Virus record (IMG/VR): IMGVR_UViG_3300006917_000006
Location: 1-47,972 of that record
Source: a virus
Reading direction: 5' to 3' (one strand)
DNA: 47,972 bases
Below the pieces are notes generated by a model. The model saw only the letters and a program-made list of their open reading frames with translations. It did not search any database and had not been told where the DNA came from. Shown here one piece after another: positions 37,583-46,176 of the stretch (positions are counted from its first letter, which is position 1; each line of letters opens with the position of its first letter). A program made the translations under genes and the position numbers.

Positions 37583-39185
37583 GGAGGAACTAGAGAAGAA
37601 TGTAGAATTCAAGCGTCGTGAGGAGCGGATGGCCGAGTACCAGAACTCGGACGAATACCGCTCCAAGCTCCTGACGCGCCTCCAGGTATTGGAGGCATGT
37701 CAGAATTCTGTGGAGGCTCGCGTATGGGCTATGGAGGCGTGCCGCAAGGATCCGAAGTTCTTCATCAATAACTTCTGCTGGACGCCGAACGACAAGTACA
37801 AGCAGTACGATTTCCCGTTCATCCTCTTCCCCTTCCAGGAGGAATACGTCGACTGGCTTCGCGAGCATGTCGAGGAGGGCAGAGACGGACTTACTGAGAA
37901 ATCTCGTGAAATGGGCGTCACGTGGGTCATCACGGCAACGATGCTGTGGTTCTGGCTATTTAGCGACAACTTCAACGCCCTGCTCGGATCCTATAAGCAG
38001 GAGCTCGTTGACGATAAGACCAAGGACTCGCTCTTCGGCATGCTCGACTATAACCTCCGGTCGCTTCCGAAGTGGATGCTGCCTAAGCGCTATAAGCACA
38101 CCATGCATCGCACGCGGATGAAGCTGGTCAACCCAGAGAACAACAACGTGATCAAGGGCGACACGATGAACCCGGAGTTCGGTCGCGGATCACGCCGCTC
38201 CGTCGTCTTTCTCGACGAAGGCGCGTTCTGGGAGTACTTCCAGGATGCGTGGGACGCCGCTGCGGACACGACGAACTGCCGCCTGACCGTATCGACGCCG
38301 AACGGATACAACGCGTTCGCCGTACTTCGGAACTCGGACATCGACAAGATGACGCTCCATTGGCGCAGGCATCCGCTCAAGGACGAGGCGTGGTACGAAT
38401 ACGAGAAGTCGCGCCGTACCGTCGAGCAGGTCGCCCAGGAGCTCGACATCAACTACAACAAGTCTCAGACGGGGCGCGTCTATCCGGAGTGGGAGAATGT
38501 GGAGTACGGGGAGTTCCCCTACGACCCGCAGAAACCGCTCTATGTATCGTGGGACTTCGGCCGCTCTGACGATACGGCACTGATCTGGTGGCAGCGCAAC
38601 GATGACGGGACGTTCACGATTGTCGACTGCTACTGGAACACTGGAAAGCTGATCGATTTCTATGTCCCGTTCGTCACGGGCATCATACCTTCCGATGGGT
38701 ATGGTTATAAAACCACTGATCTTGCCGTCATCGAGGAACACCGTGGATGGCACAAGGGCACGCATTTCGGAGATCCATCTGGGAGGTTCCAGAATCAGGT
38801 CACGAACGCGACCGTTCTCACCGTGCTCCGCGACAACGGCATTCACGTAAACTTCCGCGATGACTGGAAGCGGTTCAATCTCCGCATCCCCGCGGCGAGG
38901 AAGGTGATGATGAATGGTCTCAAGGTGAACCGCAACAAGAGGACGGAGTATCTCAACATCTGCATGATCAATTCACAGTTCACCGAGGTCAGCCGCGGCG
39001 GCATGACGATCACTAACTCAAAGGGTCTCGAGCCTCGGCACGATGCCACCTCTCACCTGAGGAGCTCGTTCGAGTACGGTGCCCTGGGAATCGACGAGTA
39101 TTCACGCACGGTCCGCAAGGTCTGGGACCGGAAGACAGTATCATCAACAGGATATGGAAGAAGGCGCGTCACAGGAGGTTACTAA
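37572..39185 (+). CDS. terL: Terminase large subunit
   Basis: A 537-residue packaging motor. ATPase: the Walker A-like EKSREMGVTW (residues 109-118) and Walker B SVVFLDEGAF (210-219) with the catalytic Glu, followed by the coupling motif region STPNGYNAF. Nuclease: the RNase H-like VSWDFGRSDDTAL with a metal-binding Asp near 327 and a later HFGDPSGRFQN stretch. It cuts concatemers and pumps DNA into the prohead. Length is normal for the family. It overlaps the small subunit upstream and the next gene by 32 bases downstream. Confidence 0.95.
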   Translation: MESREELEKNVEFKRREERMAEYQNSDEYRSKLLTRLQVLEACQNSVEARVWAMEACRKDPKFFINNFCWTPNDKYKQYDFPFILFPFQEEYVDWLREHVEEGRDGLTEKSREMGVTWVITATMLWFWLFSDNFNALLGSYKQELVDDKTKDSLFGMLDYNLRSLPKWMLPKRYKHTMHRTRMKLVNPENNNVIKGDTMNPEFGRGSRRSVVFLDEGAFWEYFQDAWDAAADTTNCRLTVSTPNGYNAFAVLRNSDIDKMTLHWRRHPLKDEAWYEYEKSRRTVEQVAQELDINYNKSQTGRVYPEWENVEYGEFPYDPQKPLYVSWDFGRSDDTALIWWQRNDDGTFTIVDCYWNTGKLIDFYVPFVTGIIPSDGYGYKTTDLAVIEEHRGWHKGTHFGDPSGRFQNQVTNATVLTVLRDNGIHVNFRDDWKRFNLRIPAARKVMMNGLKVNRNKRTEYLNICMINSQFTEVSRGGMTITNSKGLEPRHDATSHLRSSFEYGALGIDEYSRTVRKVWDRKTVSSTGYGRRRVTGGY

Positions 39186-39591
39186 AGGATACGTGGTCAA
39201 GTGGCAGCCAGACGAGATCTCCGAGGGGAGCGTCTGGTTCCGACGCACGTACAAGGAGTCGAAGAAGATCAGCTCGCACATCAGGTTTAAGAGGATCAAG
39301 CATGGGTTCTACCGCATGTACTTCCGCCAGGCGTATCTCCACGAAGTATACAAGGAGATGCCGATGCTCGGATACGACTGGGACGATACCGACATGCGCC
39401 TCGCCGAAGGGAGTCAGAAGTATTACGAGGAGTTCGAGGACAAGGTTGACCTGACCAGGAAGATCAAGAACTTCAAGGAGGGTTTTTATGACACCAGGGA
39501 CAAGCTCTGGACGCGCGTATACCTCATGCGAACGAACGAGGAGTTCTATCAGAACGCGAGAAACGCTTATAAAACAGTAACTATTCACTAG
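39154..39591 (+). CDS. Hypothetical protein between terminase and portal
   Basis: A 145-residue basic, mixed alpha/beta protein: GYVVKWQPDEISEGSVWFRR, KISSHIRFKRIKHGFYRMYF, EMPMLGYDWDDTDMRLAEGS, then a helical end. No motif. I use the ATG at 39154, which overlaps the terminase by 32 bases. It is followed by a promoter, so it closes the terminase transcript. Function unknown. Confidence 0.7.
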   Translation: MEEGASQEVTKGYVVKWQPDEISEGSVWFRRTYKESKKISSHIRFKRIKHGFYRMYFRQAYLHEVYKEMPMLGYDWDDTDMRLAEGSQKYYEEFEDKVDLTRKIKNFKEGFYDTRDKLWTRVYLMRTNEEFYQNARNAYKTVTIH

Positions 39592-39595
39592 CTAC

Positions 39596-39624
39596 TTGAC
39601 AAATGTCGCAAAACGTGGTATAAT
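39596..39624 (+). promoter_or_regulatory. Portal promoter
   Basis: TTGACA at 39596-39601, TATAAT at 39619-39624 preceded by TGG, spacer 17 bp. Leader about 14 nt. Confidence 0.92.
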
Positions 39625-39644
39625 CCAGCATACTTGGGTCCTAA

Positions 39645-41705
39645 ATGGGAGAAGTAGACGTAACCGCCCCCCTCAGCATCTCTAGCCGCATAGAAAACGG
39701 CGGAGCTATTCGGCGCGAGGAATACAAGCACTCCGATAAGGAATCGGAGGTTGTCTCTCAGGTATACGCTCTTTTCCGTGAGTCTGCGGACGATCGCAAT
39801 CGCAGTTTCGCCTATTTCGACAACCGCACCCTGACCGAGTACATCGAGGACTCGGTTCGTCGCTTCTATACCAATATCGACGAGCGCGACGGCATCGACG
39901 AATGGCAGTCGATCCTCCATGATCCGTTCACGCGCAACAAGCTGCTCGCTATCCTCGGGCGCGTCGTTGATGCGCTTCCCGTAGCGGAGATTACCGGACG
40001 AGGAGACCAGAACGCCATGAAGGGCGAGATCATCGGTGCGCTCTTCGAGTACTCCGAGGACGTGTCCGATTCTGATCAGTTCATGGTCGACCTCATCGAG
40101 GACGCTATGGTCAAGGGTACGGCTGTCGGATACGAGGGCATCGAGACGACAACCAAGAAGCGGCGTGTCGTCATCGACTACAAGAACGGCGACGATCTCG
40201 TGGTCAAGGAGCGCACCGTCAGGACGCGCAAGCTCATTTCCGCGCTCGTTCCCCTCGAGGAGTTTTATCCTTCGAGCGTAGGAATCAGGCGCATCAAGGA
40301 CATGCCGTATGCGTTCTGGCGTACGGAGCTCTCCCTGGCCAAGTTCCTCAAGGAATATCAGAATTACGAGAAGGCGGAGTACGTCTGCGGCTACCAGTCT
40401 GCGACCGAGGGATCGGAGTCGGTTGCCCGTCCGTACTATCAGGACTTTATCACGCCGACCACTACCGACGGGAACGTCGAGGTCATCAAGTATTTCAACC
40501 AGGAGACCGATGAGTACATCATCGTCGCCAATGGCGTATGGCTGAACCCGCTCAAGGGGGATATCGTTTCCCCGCTTCCGTTCAACCATAAGGCGCTCCC
40601 ATTCTTCGAGGTTCGCTACGACAATTACGGTATCGACTTCTTCTATGGAAAGTCGTTCCCTGATCGTATCAGCGTTCTCCAGGACACGCTCAACGTCCTG
40701 CACAACATGTTGCTCGACCAGAGCTTCCTCACGATCTTCAGCCCGATCCTCATCGCAGGCGTGGATGACATCGAGGACGACTTCCTGGTTCCAGGGCGGC
40801 GCATCACTATCGATACTCAGGGCCTTCCGGTGCGCGACGTGTACCAGAAGATGGACCTCGGTACGCCGAACGGATGGCACCAGTGGATCATGCAGTACAC
40901 CAAGCAGGTTCTCGAGGAGTCGTCGATCGACTCGGTATCTCAAGGATCTGCCGGTGTCGGAGGGCGTACGACGGCTACCGAGATCCGCTCTGCCGCAGCC
41001 GGCCTCACCTCGCTGCTCGGCCTGTTCGGAAGGTTCATCAAGTTCGGCGTCAAGGAGCGTGCGCGTCTTCGCGTGGAGAACATCCTGCAGTTCTATTTCG
41101 ACGAGAAGAATCCGATCAGCGACCACGTGCTGTCGCAGAAGCAGAAGGAGGATCCCAACATCTTCAATAGCTTCTATGTGAACTCCGGAGCAGCTACCCC
41201 AGGAGACCGTGGCGAGAAGATCATCGACGTGTATAAGCGCGGGGCGAATCTCCCGACCAATACCGATAACCAGATCAACGCCAAGGTTGATGAGGTCCTA
41301 TCAGGAAGAAAGGTGACGAGGTTCACGATCACACCGGAGTTCTTCGATGACTGGGAGGCGTGCATCAAGATCGTCCCGAACACGCAGTCTGAGATGTCAA
41401 AGGACGTTGATCGTGCGCTCGAGCTCCAGTTCCAGCAGGCGTTCCTCGGCCTCTACCCGGATCTGGCGAACCGGAAGGCGCTTGCATCGACACTCGCAGA
41501 GAAATTCGGCCGCGATCCGTCCAAGGTAATCATGGAGCAGCAGCCGCAGGGCCCACAGCTCCTCGGCCCCGACGGACAACCCATCCAGTCACAGGGATCC
41601 ATGATGCCTAACGGAGGTGGGGACAACTCAGCCAACGTGGTGAAGGGAGAAACCGGGGTCGGAGGAGAAGGAATCGACCTCCGCGCACTCATGGGAGGAT
41701 CGTAA
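39645..41705 (+). CDS. Portal protein
   Basis: A 686-residue protein in the classic place after terminase. Typical portal features are an N-terminal helical wing (RNRSFAYFDNRTLTEYIEDS), a central beta-rich clip with LPFNHKALPFFEVRYDNYGI, the stem region RISVLQDTLNVLHNMLLDQS, and the late helix TTATEIRSAAAGLTSLLGLF. The last 80 residues are Gly/Gln-rich and probably flexible. It forms the dodecameric DNA gate at one capsid vertex and docks the terminase. Family is not the SPP1 or HK97 type by eye; length resembles podovirus portals. Confidence 0.88.
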   Translation: MGEVDVTAPLSISSRIENGGAIRREEYKHSDKESEVVSQVYALFRESADDRNRSFAYFDNRTLTEYIEDSVRRFYTNIDERDGIDEWQSILHDPFTRNKLLAILGRVVDALPVAEITGRGDQNAMKGEIIGALFEYSEDVSDSDQFMVDLIEDAMVKGTAVGYEGIETTTKKRRVVIDYKNGDDLVVKERTVRTRKLISALVPLEEFYPSSVGIRRIKDMPYAFWRTELSLAKFLKEYQNYEKAEYVCGYQSATEGSESVARPYYQDFITPTTTDGNVEVIKYFNQETDEYIIVANGVWLNPLKGDIVSPLPFNHKALPFFEVRYDNYGIDFFYGKSFPDRISVLQDTLNVLHNMLLDQSFLTIFSPILIAGVDDIEDDFLVPGRRITIDTQGLPVRDVYQKMDLGTPNGWHQWIMQYTKQVLEESSIDSVSQGSAGVGGRTTATEIRSAAAGLTSLLGLFGRFIKFGVKERARLRVENILQFYFDEKNPISDHVLSQKQKEDPNIFNSFYVNSGAATPGDRGEKIIDVYKRGANLPTNTDNQINAKVDEVLSGRKVTRFTITPEFFDDWEACIKIVPNTQSEMSKDVDRALELQFQQAFLGLYPDLANRKALASTLAEKFGRDPSKVIMEQQPQGPQLLGPDGQPIQSQGSMMPNGGGDNSANVVKGETGVGGEGIDLRALMGGS

Positions 41706-41711
41706 TCACAC

Positions 41712-41975
41712 ATGATTGAAGAAACTGACGCACTAGAAGAGGGTTATGACACGGAAGAGCTCGTGAAGATCTTCTCTGCGGCATCGGAGATCGAAGGATT
41801 CTGCGATCTGCTGCGGAAGATGATCTACCGCGATATGGTGCTCCACGTGAACACGCCTAAGGAGAACAGCGACATGATCCGCGGGGCGATCATCAGGACC
41901 AAGTATCTCCTCAAGCTGGTACAGACGAAGGGCGACCCCCGTAAGCTGCGCCAGGTACTTGACAAAAAGGAATAA
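41712..41975 (+). CDS. Small hypothetical protein after portal
   Basis: 87 residues: ETDALEEGYDTEELVKIFSA, GFCDLLRKMIYRDMVLHVNT, GAIIRTKYLLKLVQTKGDP. Acidic then basic helices. GGAGG ends 12 bases before the ATG inside the portal end, perhaps by chance. The next promoter's -35 lies inside its last codons. Unknown function; it may help assembly. Confidence 0.7.
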   Translation: MIEETDALEEGYDTEELVKIFSAASEIEGFCDLLRKMIYRDMVLHVNTPKENSDMIRGAIIRTKYLLKLVQTKGDPRKLRQVLDKKE

Positions 41976-41987
41976 AAATGGTATAAT
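41959..41987 (+). promoter_or_regulatory. Promoter of the scaffold-capsid operon
   Basis: TTGACA at 41959-41964, TATAAT at 41982-41987 preceded by TGG, spacer 17 bp, overlapping the end of the previous gene. Drives a leader of about 245 nt. Confidence 0.92.
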
Positions 41988-41993
41988 CCAGGT

Positions 41994-42239
41994 AGGCAGG
42001 GTTAGAGTGTCCGAATTGGTGGGTGAATAGAATAGCTTTCGAGTTATTCGCCCCTACCGTTCACCCACCGCTTCGGGCCCTTTAATCCCCCGAGGGTGAT
42101 GATCATCCGAGATCGTTATCCTGAGAGCTTGTATTTGTGCGCGGACTCAACCGCCGATGGACTCAACCATCGTTAAAAAAGGGAAGTGCTTTTTTGCATA
42201 AGACAAGGGTAACAAAACACAGCAATCAAATTCGAGTAC
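41994..42239 (+). ncRNA. Structured leader of the scaffold-capsid operon
   Basis: No gene fits. A perfect 10-bp stem (42018-42027 with 42060-42069) encloses an AATA/TTATT arm. Further on, two hairpins in tandem carry the same six-base loop ACTCAA: GCGG/CCGC (42141-42154) and CGATGG/CCATCG (42155-42172). An A6G/CT6 stem (42175-42195) follows, which resembles a weak terminator. The array suggests a protein-binding leader or an attenuator that sets capsid expression. Confidence 0.65.
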
Positions 42240-42878
42240 ATGGACAACAACATCCCCACTGACCCCCAGGGTCAGGACCCTACAGAACTTCAGTCGAAGA
42301 TCGCGGAGCTGGAAGCAGCGAAGCGAGCCGCTGAGGAGGCTGCTGCCGCGGAACGTGCAGCGAAGGAGGGCCTTGTTGCCGAGCTGAAAGAGCTCCGCAC
42401 CAAGAAGACCGACCTTGAGCCCCCAAAGCCGGCCACTGAAGATATCGATGCCAAGATTCGTGCCGCCCTCGAAGAGAAGGAGAGGCAGGACGCTAGCCGC
42501 AGTAAGGAAGTCGCTCTCGAGCGCTTCAAGGCCGAGCATAAGGATTTCCATCCGGACAACGATCCGGGCGGGCTGAAATTCGCCGCGCTCCTCAAGGAGT
42601 TCGAGAGTTTCGACACCTCAGGTGCTCGTAGCGTAGAGGATTTCTCCTCTTACCTGCAGAAGTCTCTTCGTCTCATCGCTCCCGCTAAGGGAAGCGAAGC
42701 GGAGACGGTCACGGATGAGCCGCCGGCTCCTGCTAAGTCAGGAGAACCGAAAGCGACGCCGGCATCGAAGCTTACCGCTAGAGAGCGTGAAGTAATCTCG
42801 CAGCTTGGATGGACCGAGGAGCGATTCCTCGATCTCAAGACCAAGAATCCTGATTACGTTAAAAGCGTTCTCGCTTAA
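42240..42878 (+). CDS. Scaffold-like protein
   Basis: A 212-residue highly charged helical protein: coiled coil at residues 15-60 (IAELEAAKRAAEEAAAAERA), an acidic linker, FKAEHKDFHPDNDPGG in the middle, and a C-terminal helix (SQLGWTEERFLDLKTKNPDY). This is the usual composition and place of a capsid scaffold, upstream of decoration and major capsid genes. It would guide procapsid assembly and then leave or be cleaved. No protease gene is seen next to it. Confidence 0.75.
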   Translation: MDNNIPTDPQGQDPTELQSKIAELEAAKRAAEEAAAAERAAKEGLVAELKELRTKKTDLEPPKPATEDIDAKIRAALEEKERQDASRSKEVALERFKAEHKDFHPDNDPGGLKFAALLKEFESFDTSGARSVEDFSSYLQKSLRLIAPAKGSEAETVTDEPPAPAKSGEPKATPASKLTAREREVISQLGWTEERFLDLKTKNPDYVKSVLA

Positions 42879-42920
42879 AGATTCTGTAGTCTACATTCAG
42901 AAACCTAGACAAGAACACCT

Positions 42921-43439
42921 ATGGCATTTAAGCAGGCGGGCACTCTTAGCCCGTTCGGTGGTCCGGTTCTGCGCAGCGACATCATCGCCAATTCAACAAC
43001 ACGTACCGAGCTTGATTCTGTAAAGATCTCCTCGGGATTCGTGGCTGCTGGAACGGCAGGTGCGCTCGTATACGGCCACGTTATGGCCCTCGTCACAAAC
43101 AACGGTATCGGTCTTAACACGACTGGTGCGGCTGGTGCGGCGATCGGCAGCTTTGTAAATGCGTACACGGTTGCTTCGAACAACCAGACGGTAGCTAAGG
43201 TTCGCGCGGTATCGGATATCTCCAAGGAGACCATCTATTCCGTCGATCCTGATGCGACTATCGGTACGACAACCGGATCCAACCTTCTCGGCTACTTCAC
43301 GGACATCGCGTCCGCGACGCAGACCGACGAGGACACCGCGGCAGCGACAACCTGCCAGTACGGAATCCTCGGCGTTGATCCGCTCGTGTCGGCGAACCAG
43401 CTCGTACACATTTTCGAGTCACAGGTATTCGGCGTATAA
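42921..43439 (+). CDS. Head decoration or minor head protein
   Basis: 172 residues, small and Gly/Ala/Thr-rich, beta-rich: GTAGALVYGHVMALVTNNGI, SNNQTVAKVRAVSDISKETI, ATTCQYGILGVDPLVSANQL. The alternating small residues and position directly before the major capsid gene suit a capsid-stabilising protein. It starts AFKQAGTLSPFGGPVLRSDI. No motif proves it. Confidence 0.65.
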   Translation: MAFKQAGTLSPFGGPVLRSDIIANSTTRTELDSVKISSGFVAAGTAGALVYGHVMALVTNNGIGLNTTGAAGAAIGSFVNAYTVASNNQTVAKVRAVSDISKETIYSVDPDATIGTTTGSNLLGYFTDIASATQTDEDTAAATTCQYGILGVDPLVSANQLVHIFESQVFGV

Positions 43440-43451
43440 CTCTAAGCTCTA

Positions 43452-44429
43452 ATGGAAAATCGTGGTAATTGGACAGATCTCATCAAAGGCGTAGGCCTGA
43501 TGATGGGTGAGGTCTTCAACCAGGCCTCCGAGGAGTATACTCCGGGTATCTTCTCGCTTCTCAACCGCAAGTCGGTTGATGGTGCTGTACGTAATGTCAC
43601 CGGTAAGACAGGACTTGGAAAGCTCGGTCGTTTCGACGACGGAGACGACCTCCCGTCGCGTCGGCGCTACAAGACGTACACAACCCGCATCGAAGTAAAC
43701 AACTACGGTGCGTTCATCGACGTTACGAAGAACTCGATCGTCGACCGCGACGAGCAGTTCCGTGCTGACCTCGACGAGATGCGCGATCTCACCATCGCTG
43801 CTAACTACTCGATGGATCAGGCAGGCGTACAGCTGTTCAATGGCGGATTCGCGACCTCCGTTGATGTAAACGGATATCGCATGACATGGTACGGAGACGG
43901 CAAGCCGCTCTTCTCGACCATTCACCCGACCGTTGTTCCTGGTGGAAGCACCCAGAGCAACGCGTCCTCGACAGGCATCCTGTTCACGCATGACAACCTC
44001 GAGACTGCTCGCGTAGCCCTCGTGCTCCAGCAGACCGACGACGGTCTTGCGCTGACCATGACAGGAAAGCCGATGCTCGTGCTTCCGGAGAACCTCCAGA
44101 AGGAGGGACTTGAGATCACCGCGTCGCAGCTGAAGCCGGATACGGCGAACAACGCGATCAACGTGTTCAGCAACGGAATGGGCGTAGACATGACAACCTC
44201 GGCGCTGTTCGACTCCGTTAACGGAGGAAGCAACACCGCGTGGTTCCTCTGTGTTCCGGGCCGTCACAAGCTCAATCACGAGGAGCGTCAGGCTCTTACC
44301 CTCGAGCAGGACACCAACATTAAGAACAAGGTAGTTACCTTCACGGTCGATGCCCGTTGGGCGAACTCAGTCACAGACTGGCGTCGCACTTGGGGATCGA
44401 AGGGTGACGGGGCTGCGTATAGCTCTTAA
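43452..44429 (+). CDS. Major capsid protein
   Basis: A 325-residue protein with HK97-fold features: an N-terminal arm with EVFNQASEEYTPGIFSLLNR, the E-loop-like stretch RRRYKTYTTRIEVNNYGAFI, the spine helix region DEMRDLTIAANYSMDQAGVQ, and the C-terminal P-domain (RKVVTF-type strands near GVDMTTSALFD and WFLCVPGRH). Length is normal for the simpler HK97 capsids. Position after scaffold and decoration genes supports it. The gene is followed by a strong hairpin that may hold back downstream transcription. Confidence 0.85.
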   Translation: MENRGNWTDLIKGVGLMMGEVFNQASEEYTPGIFSLLNRKSVDGAVRNVTGKTGLGKLGRFDDGDDLPSRRRYKTYTTRIEVNNYGAFIDVTKNSIVDRDEQFRADLDEMRDLTIAANYSMDQAGVQLFNGGFATSVDVNGYRMTWYGDGKPLFSTIHPTVVPGGSTQSNASSTGILFTHDNLETARVALVLQQTDDGLALTMTGKPMLVLPENLQKEGLEITASQLKPDTANNAINVFSNGMGVDMTTSALFDSVNGGSNTAWFLCVPGRHKLNHEERQALTLEQDTNIKNKVVTFTVDARWANSVTDWRRTWGSKGDGAAYSS

Positions 44430-44441
44430 TGCTCGGGCTTT

Positions 44442-44465
44442 GGCGGTGTGCCCTTAAACACCGCC
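44442..44465 (+). terminator. Hairpin after the capsid gene
   Basis: Perfect 8-bp stem GGCGGTGT/ACACCGCC (44442-44449 with 44458-44465) but no U-tract. It may stabilise the capsid message or partly terminate. Confidence 0.55.
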
Positions 44466-44511
44466 CCAACTATAAGTGATCGCTCTCGTCTCCGAGCAAT
44501 CATTTCAAGGT

Positions 44512-44802
44512 ATGAGACGGAACTTAACAACCAAGCACTTCACGCGCGCGGAACGGGTATTCGGAGAACTGCTCAAGCAGTTGCGGATACCGTATCAGGC
44601 CAAGGTTTCTGTTGGCGGGAGGGAGGCGGATTTTGTCGTAGGCAACTATGCCATCGAGATCGACGCGCACCCCCAGGCGTCAGATAAGAATGTCCTCCTC
44701 CTCGCCCACGGATTCACGCCGATACACTTCACGAACGCTGACGTGCTCAACAACAGACAATCAATAATCACATGGCTGGAACAAACTTTTTCACACCAGT
44801 AA
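44512..44802 (+). CDS. Small PD-(D/E)XK nuclease (DUF559/Vsr-like)
   Basis: A 96-residue protein: TRAERVFGELLKQLRIPYQA, then KVSVGGREADFVVGNYAIEI with an Asp and the E-x-D pair, FTPIHFTNADVLNN, and a C-terminal helix. Helix, ADF, IEID and a final strand match the fold of very-short-patch-repair and DUF559 nucleases, although the lysine of the canonical ExK is replaced by Asp. Its insertion between capsid genes suggests a homing-type selfish nuclease. It overlaps the next gene by 31 bases. A GTG at 44476 would add 12 residues. Confidence 0.6.
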   Translation: MRRNLTTKHFTRAERVFGELLKQLRIPYQAKVSVGGREADFVVGNYAIEIDAHPQASDKNVLLLAHGFTPIHFTNADVLNNRQSIITWLEQTFSHQ

Positions 44803-45392
44803 ACTCGACGCTCGATTCTGCGCTTACCGACCAGAACGGATACGTCTACTACGCTCGCTGCTCGGGGGCCGCTCCGACTACCGCGGGTGTCTTCGCGCAC
44901 GGCGCGATCATCGTTCAGTCCGATTCTACGACCGGACAGGGAGCGGTCTTTCAGAACGTAGGAAGCGTCGCTTCGCCGTCGTGGACCTCGCTCGATGAGC
45001 GCTCGCTCTCGACCGCGCCGATCACGATCGCGACCACCTCTACCTCGGACTCGTACGTTATCGCCCCTAAGGCGGGAATCGTCACGAGCATCCGCTTCTC
45101 GGGAGTAGACGCGCTTGCGACAAGCGATACGAACTACATCACCTTCTCGGTAACGAATCTCGGTCAGGCCGGTGCCGGCTCCGCCGCGCTGCTTGCCGCG
45201 TCCGACGCGAACACGACCAAGGCGACTGGAGGATCCGCGCTTGCTGCTAACACGGTCCGCTCGCTTACGCTGACCTCCACTGCCGCTGACCTCGTGGTTG
45301 CCGCGGGAGATCGCATCCGTCTCCGTGCGACCGCGACGGGAACGCTTGCTAACACGGTTACGTTCTCGACGTACCTGATCACCATCAAGTAA
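44772..45392 (+). CDS. Head or fiber protein, Thr/Ala-rich
   Basis: 206 residues, very rich in Ala, Thr and Ser: GYVYYARCSGAAPTTAGVFA, VIAPKAGIVTSIRFSGVDAL, DLVVAAGDRIRLRATATGTL. Repeating beta strands without motif suit a decoration or short fiber protein. It overlaps the nuclease gene, has no Shine-Dalgarno, and is followed five bases later by the next structural gene. Confidence 0.7.
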   Translation: MAGTNFFTPVNSTLDSALTDQNGYVYYARCSGAAPTTAGVFAHGAIIVQSDSTTGQGAVFQNVGSVASPSWTSLDERSLSTAPITIATTSTSDSYVIAPKAGIVTSIRFSGVDALATSDTNYITFSVTNLGQAGAGSAALLAASDANTTKATGGSALAANTVRSLTLTSTAADLVVAAGDRIRLRATATGTLANTVTFSTYLITIK

Positions 45393-45397
45393 ATCAC

Positions 45398-45721
45398 ATG
45401 ATTCTCAAGAACCCAACCAAGGAGGACCTTTCGATCGTATATCGCGGGGTCGAGTACTCGATTCCCGCGGGAGGCGAGCTTGGTCGTGCGGTTCCGGATG
45501 ATGTGAAGGCTTATTGGAAGAATAATATCCACGCATTCCTCGTTCTCGTCTCCGACAAGGGGGACGAGATCGAGGCGATTCCGGAGCCCCAGGGCCGCGT
45601 AGAGGAAGTCGTCGACGTTCCGGCTGATGAGCCGATCGACGAGCCTGAGGCAGAGGAGGTGATCGAGGAGGAGCCCAAGAAGGCTACCAAGAAGGCCGCA
45701 ACCAAGAAGTCAGCCAAGTAA
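45398..45721 (+). CDS. Small virion protein with acidic-basic tail
   Basis: 107 residues. N-terminal beta domain (LSIVYRGVEYSIPAGGELGR), then a Pro/Glu-rich linker (PADEPIDEPEAEEVIEEEPK) and a Lys/Ala tail (KKATKKAATKKSAK). The first part resembles small capsid-associated beta proteins; the tail is like histone-like Lys/Ala repeats and might touch DNA. Unknown role. Confidence 0.7.
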   Translation: MILKNPTKEDLSIVYRGVEYSIPAGGELGRAVPDDVKAYWKNNIHAFLVLVSDKGDEIEAIPEPQGRVEEVVDVPADEPIDEPEAEEVIEEEPKKATKKAATKKSAK

Positions 45722-45722
45722 C

Positions 45723-46172
45723 ATGGGAGGAGGGCTTGGTTACACCTATCAGAACGCGGTCGTTCTTATCGGATCTAAGACAGGAACGACCCGCACGCCG
45801 GCGACGCTGACCAATGCGTACGCCTCTGGCCTCAGTGCCACGGTCAAGACCGGAGGAATGTCGAAGATCAATCTCGACATCCTTTATACGACCGGTACCG
45901 GAGAGACTAACAACTCAATCGAGATCAAGGTGGAGTCTTCCCCCGATGGGACGAACTTCTACCAGATCCCGAACGAGGCGGTCTCCGGAGCGACATCGAC
46001 GCTGACGCAGCGCGAATTCACGTTCGTCGGAGCATCCGCTGCGACGGCATACAGCATTTCTCTTCCGATCGACGTACAGGACGCCTACTACAAGTTCTCC
46101 TTCAAGGAGTCCGGAGTAGCGTCCAACGCGGGAACACTGTACGTAGAGGCTGTTCTCGGAGGAGCAAAATAG
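45723..46172 (+). CDS. Virion structural protein, unknown
   Basis: 149 residues, beta-rich: NAVVLIGSKTGTTRTPATLT, SKINLDILYTTGTGETNNSI, REFTFVGASAATAYSISLPI. Small-residue beta-sandwich profile of tail or decoration proteins, starting two bases after the upstream stop. No family recognised. Confidence 0.7.
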   Translation: MGGGLGYTYQNAVVLIGSKTGTTRTPATLTNAYASGLSATVKTGGMSKINLDILYTTGTGETNNSIEIKVESSPDGTNFYQIPNEAVSGATSTLTQREFTFVGASAATAYSISLPIDVQDAYYKFSFKESGVASNAGTLYVEAVLGGAK

Positions 46173-46176
46173 AACA

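Noticed and set aside
39588-41126. A 512-codon open frame on the minus strand
   Set aside because: Antisense shadow of the portal gene; low-quality composition and it would run against a well-marked promoter and operon.
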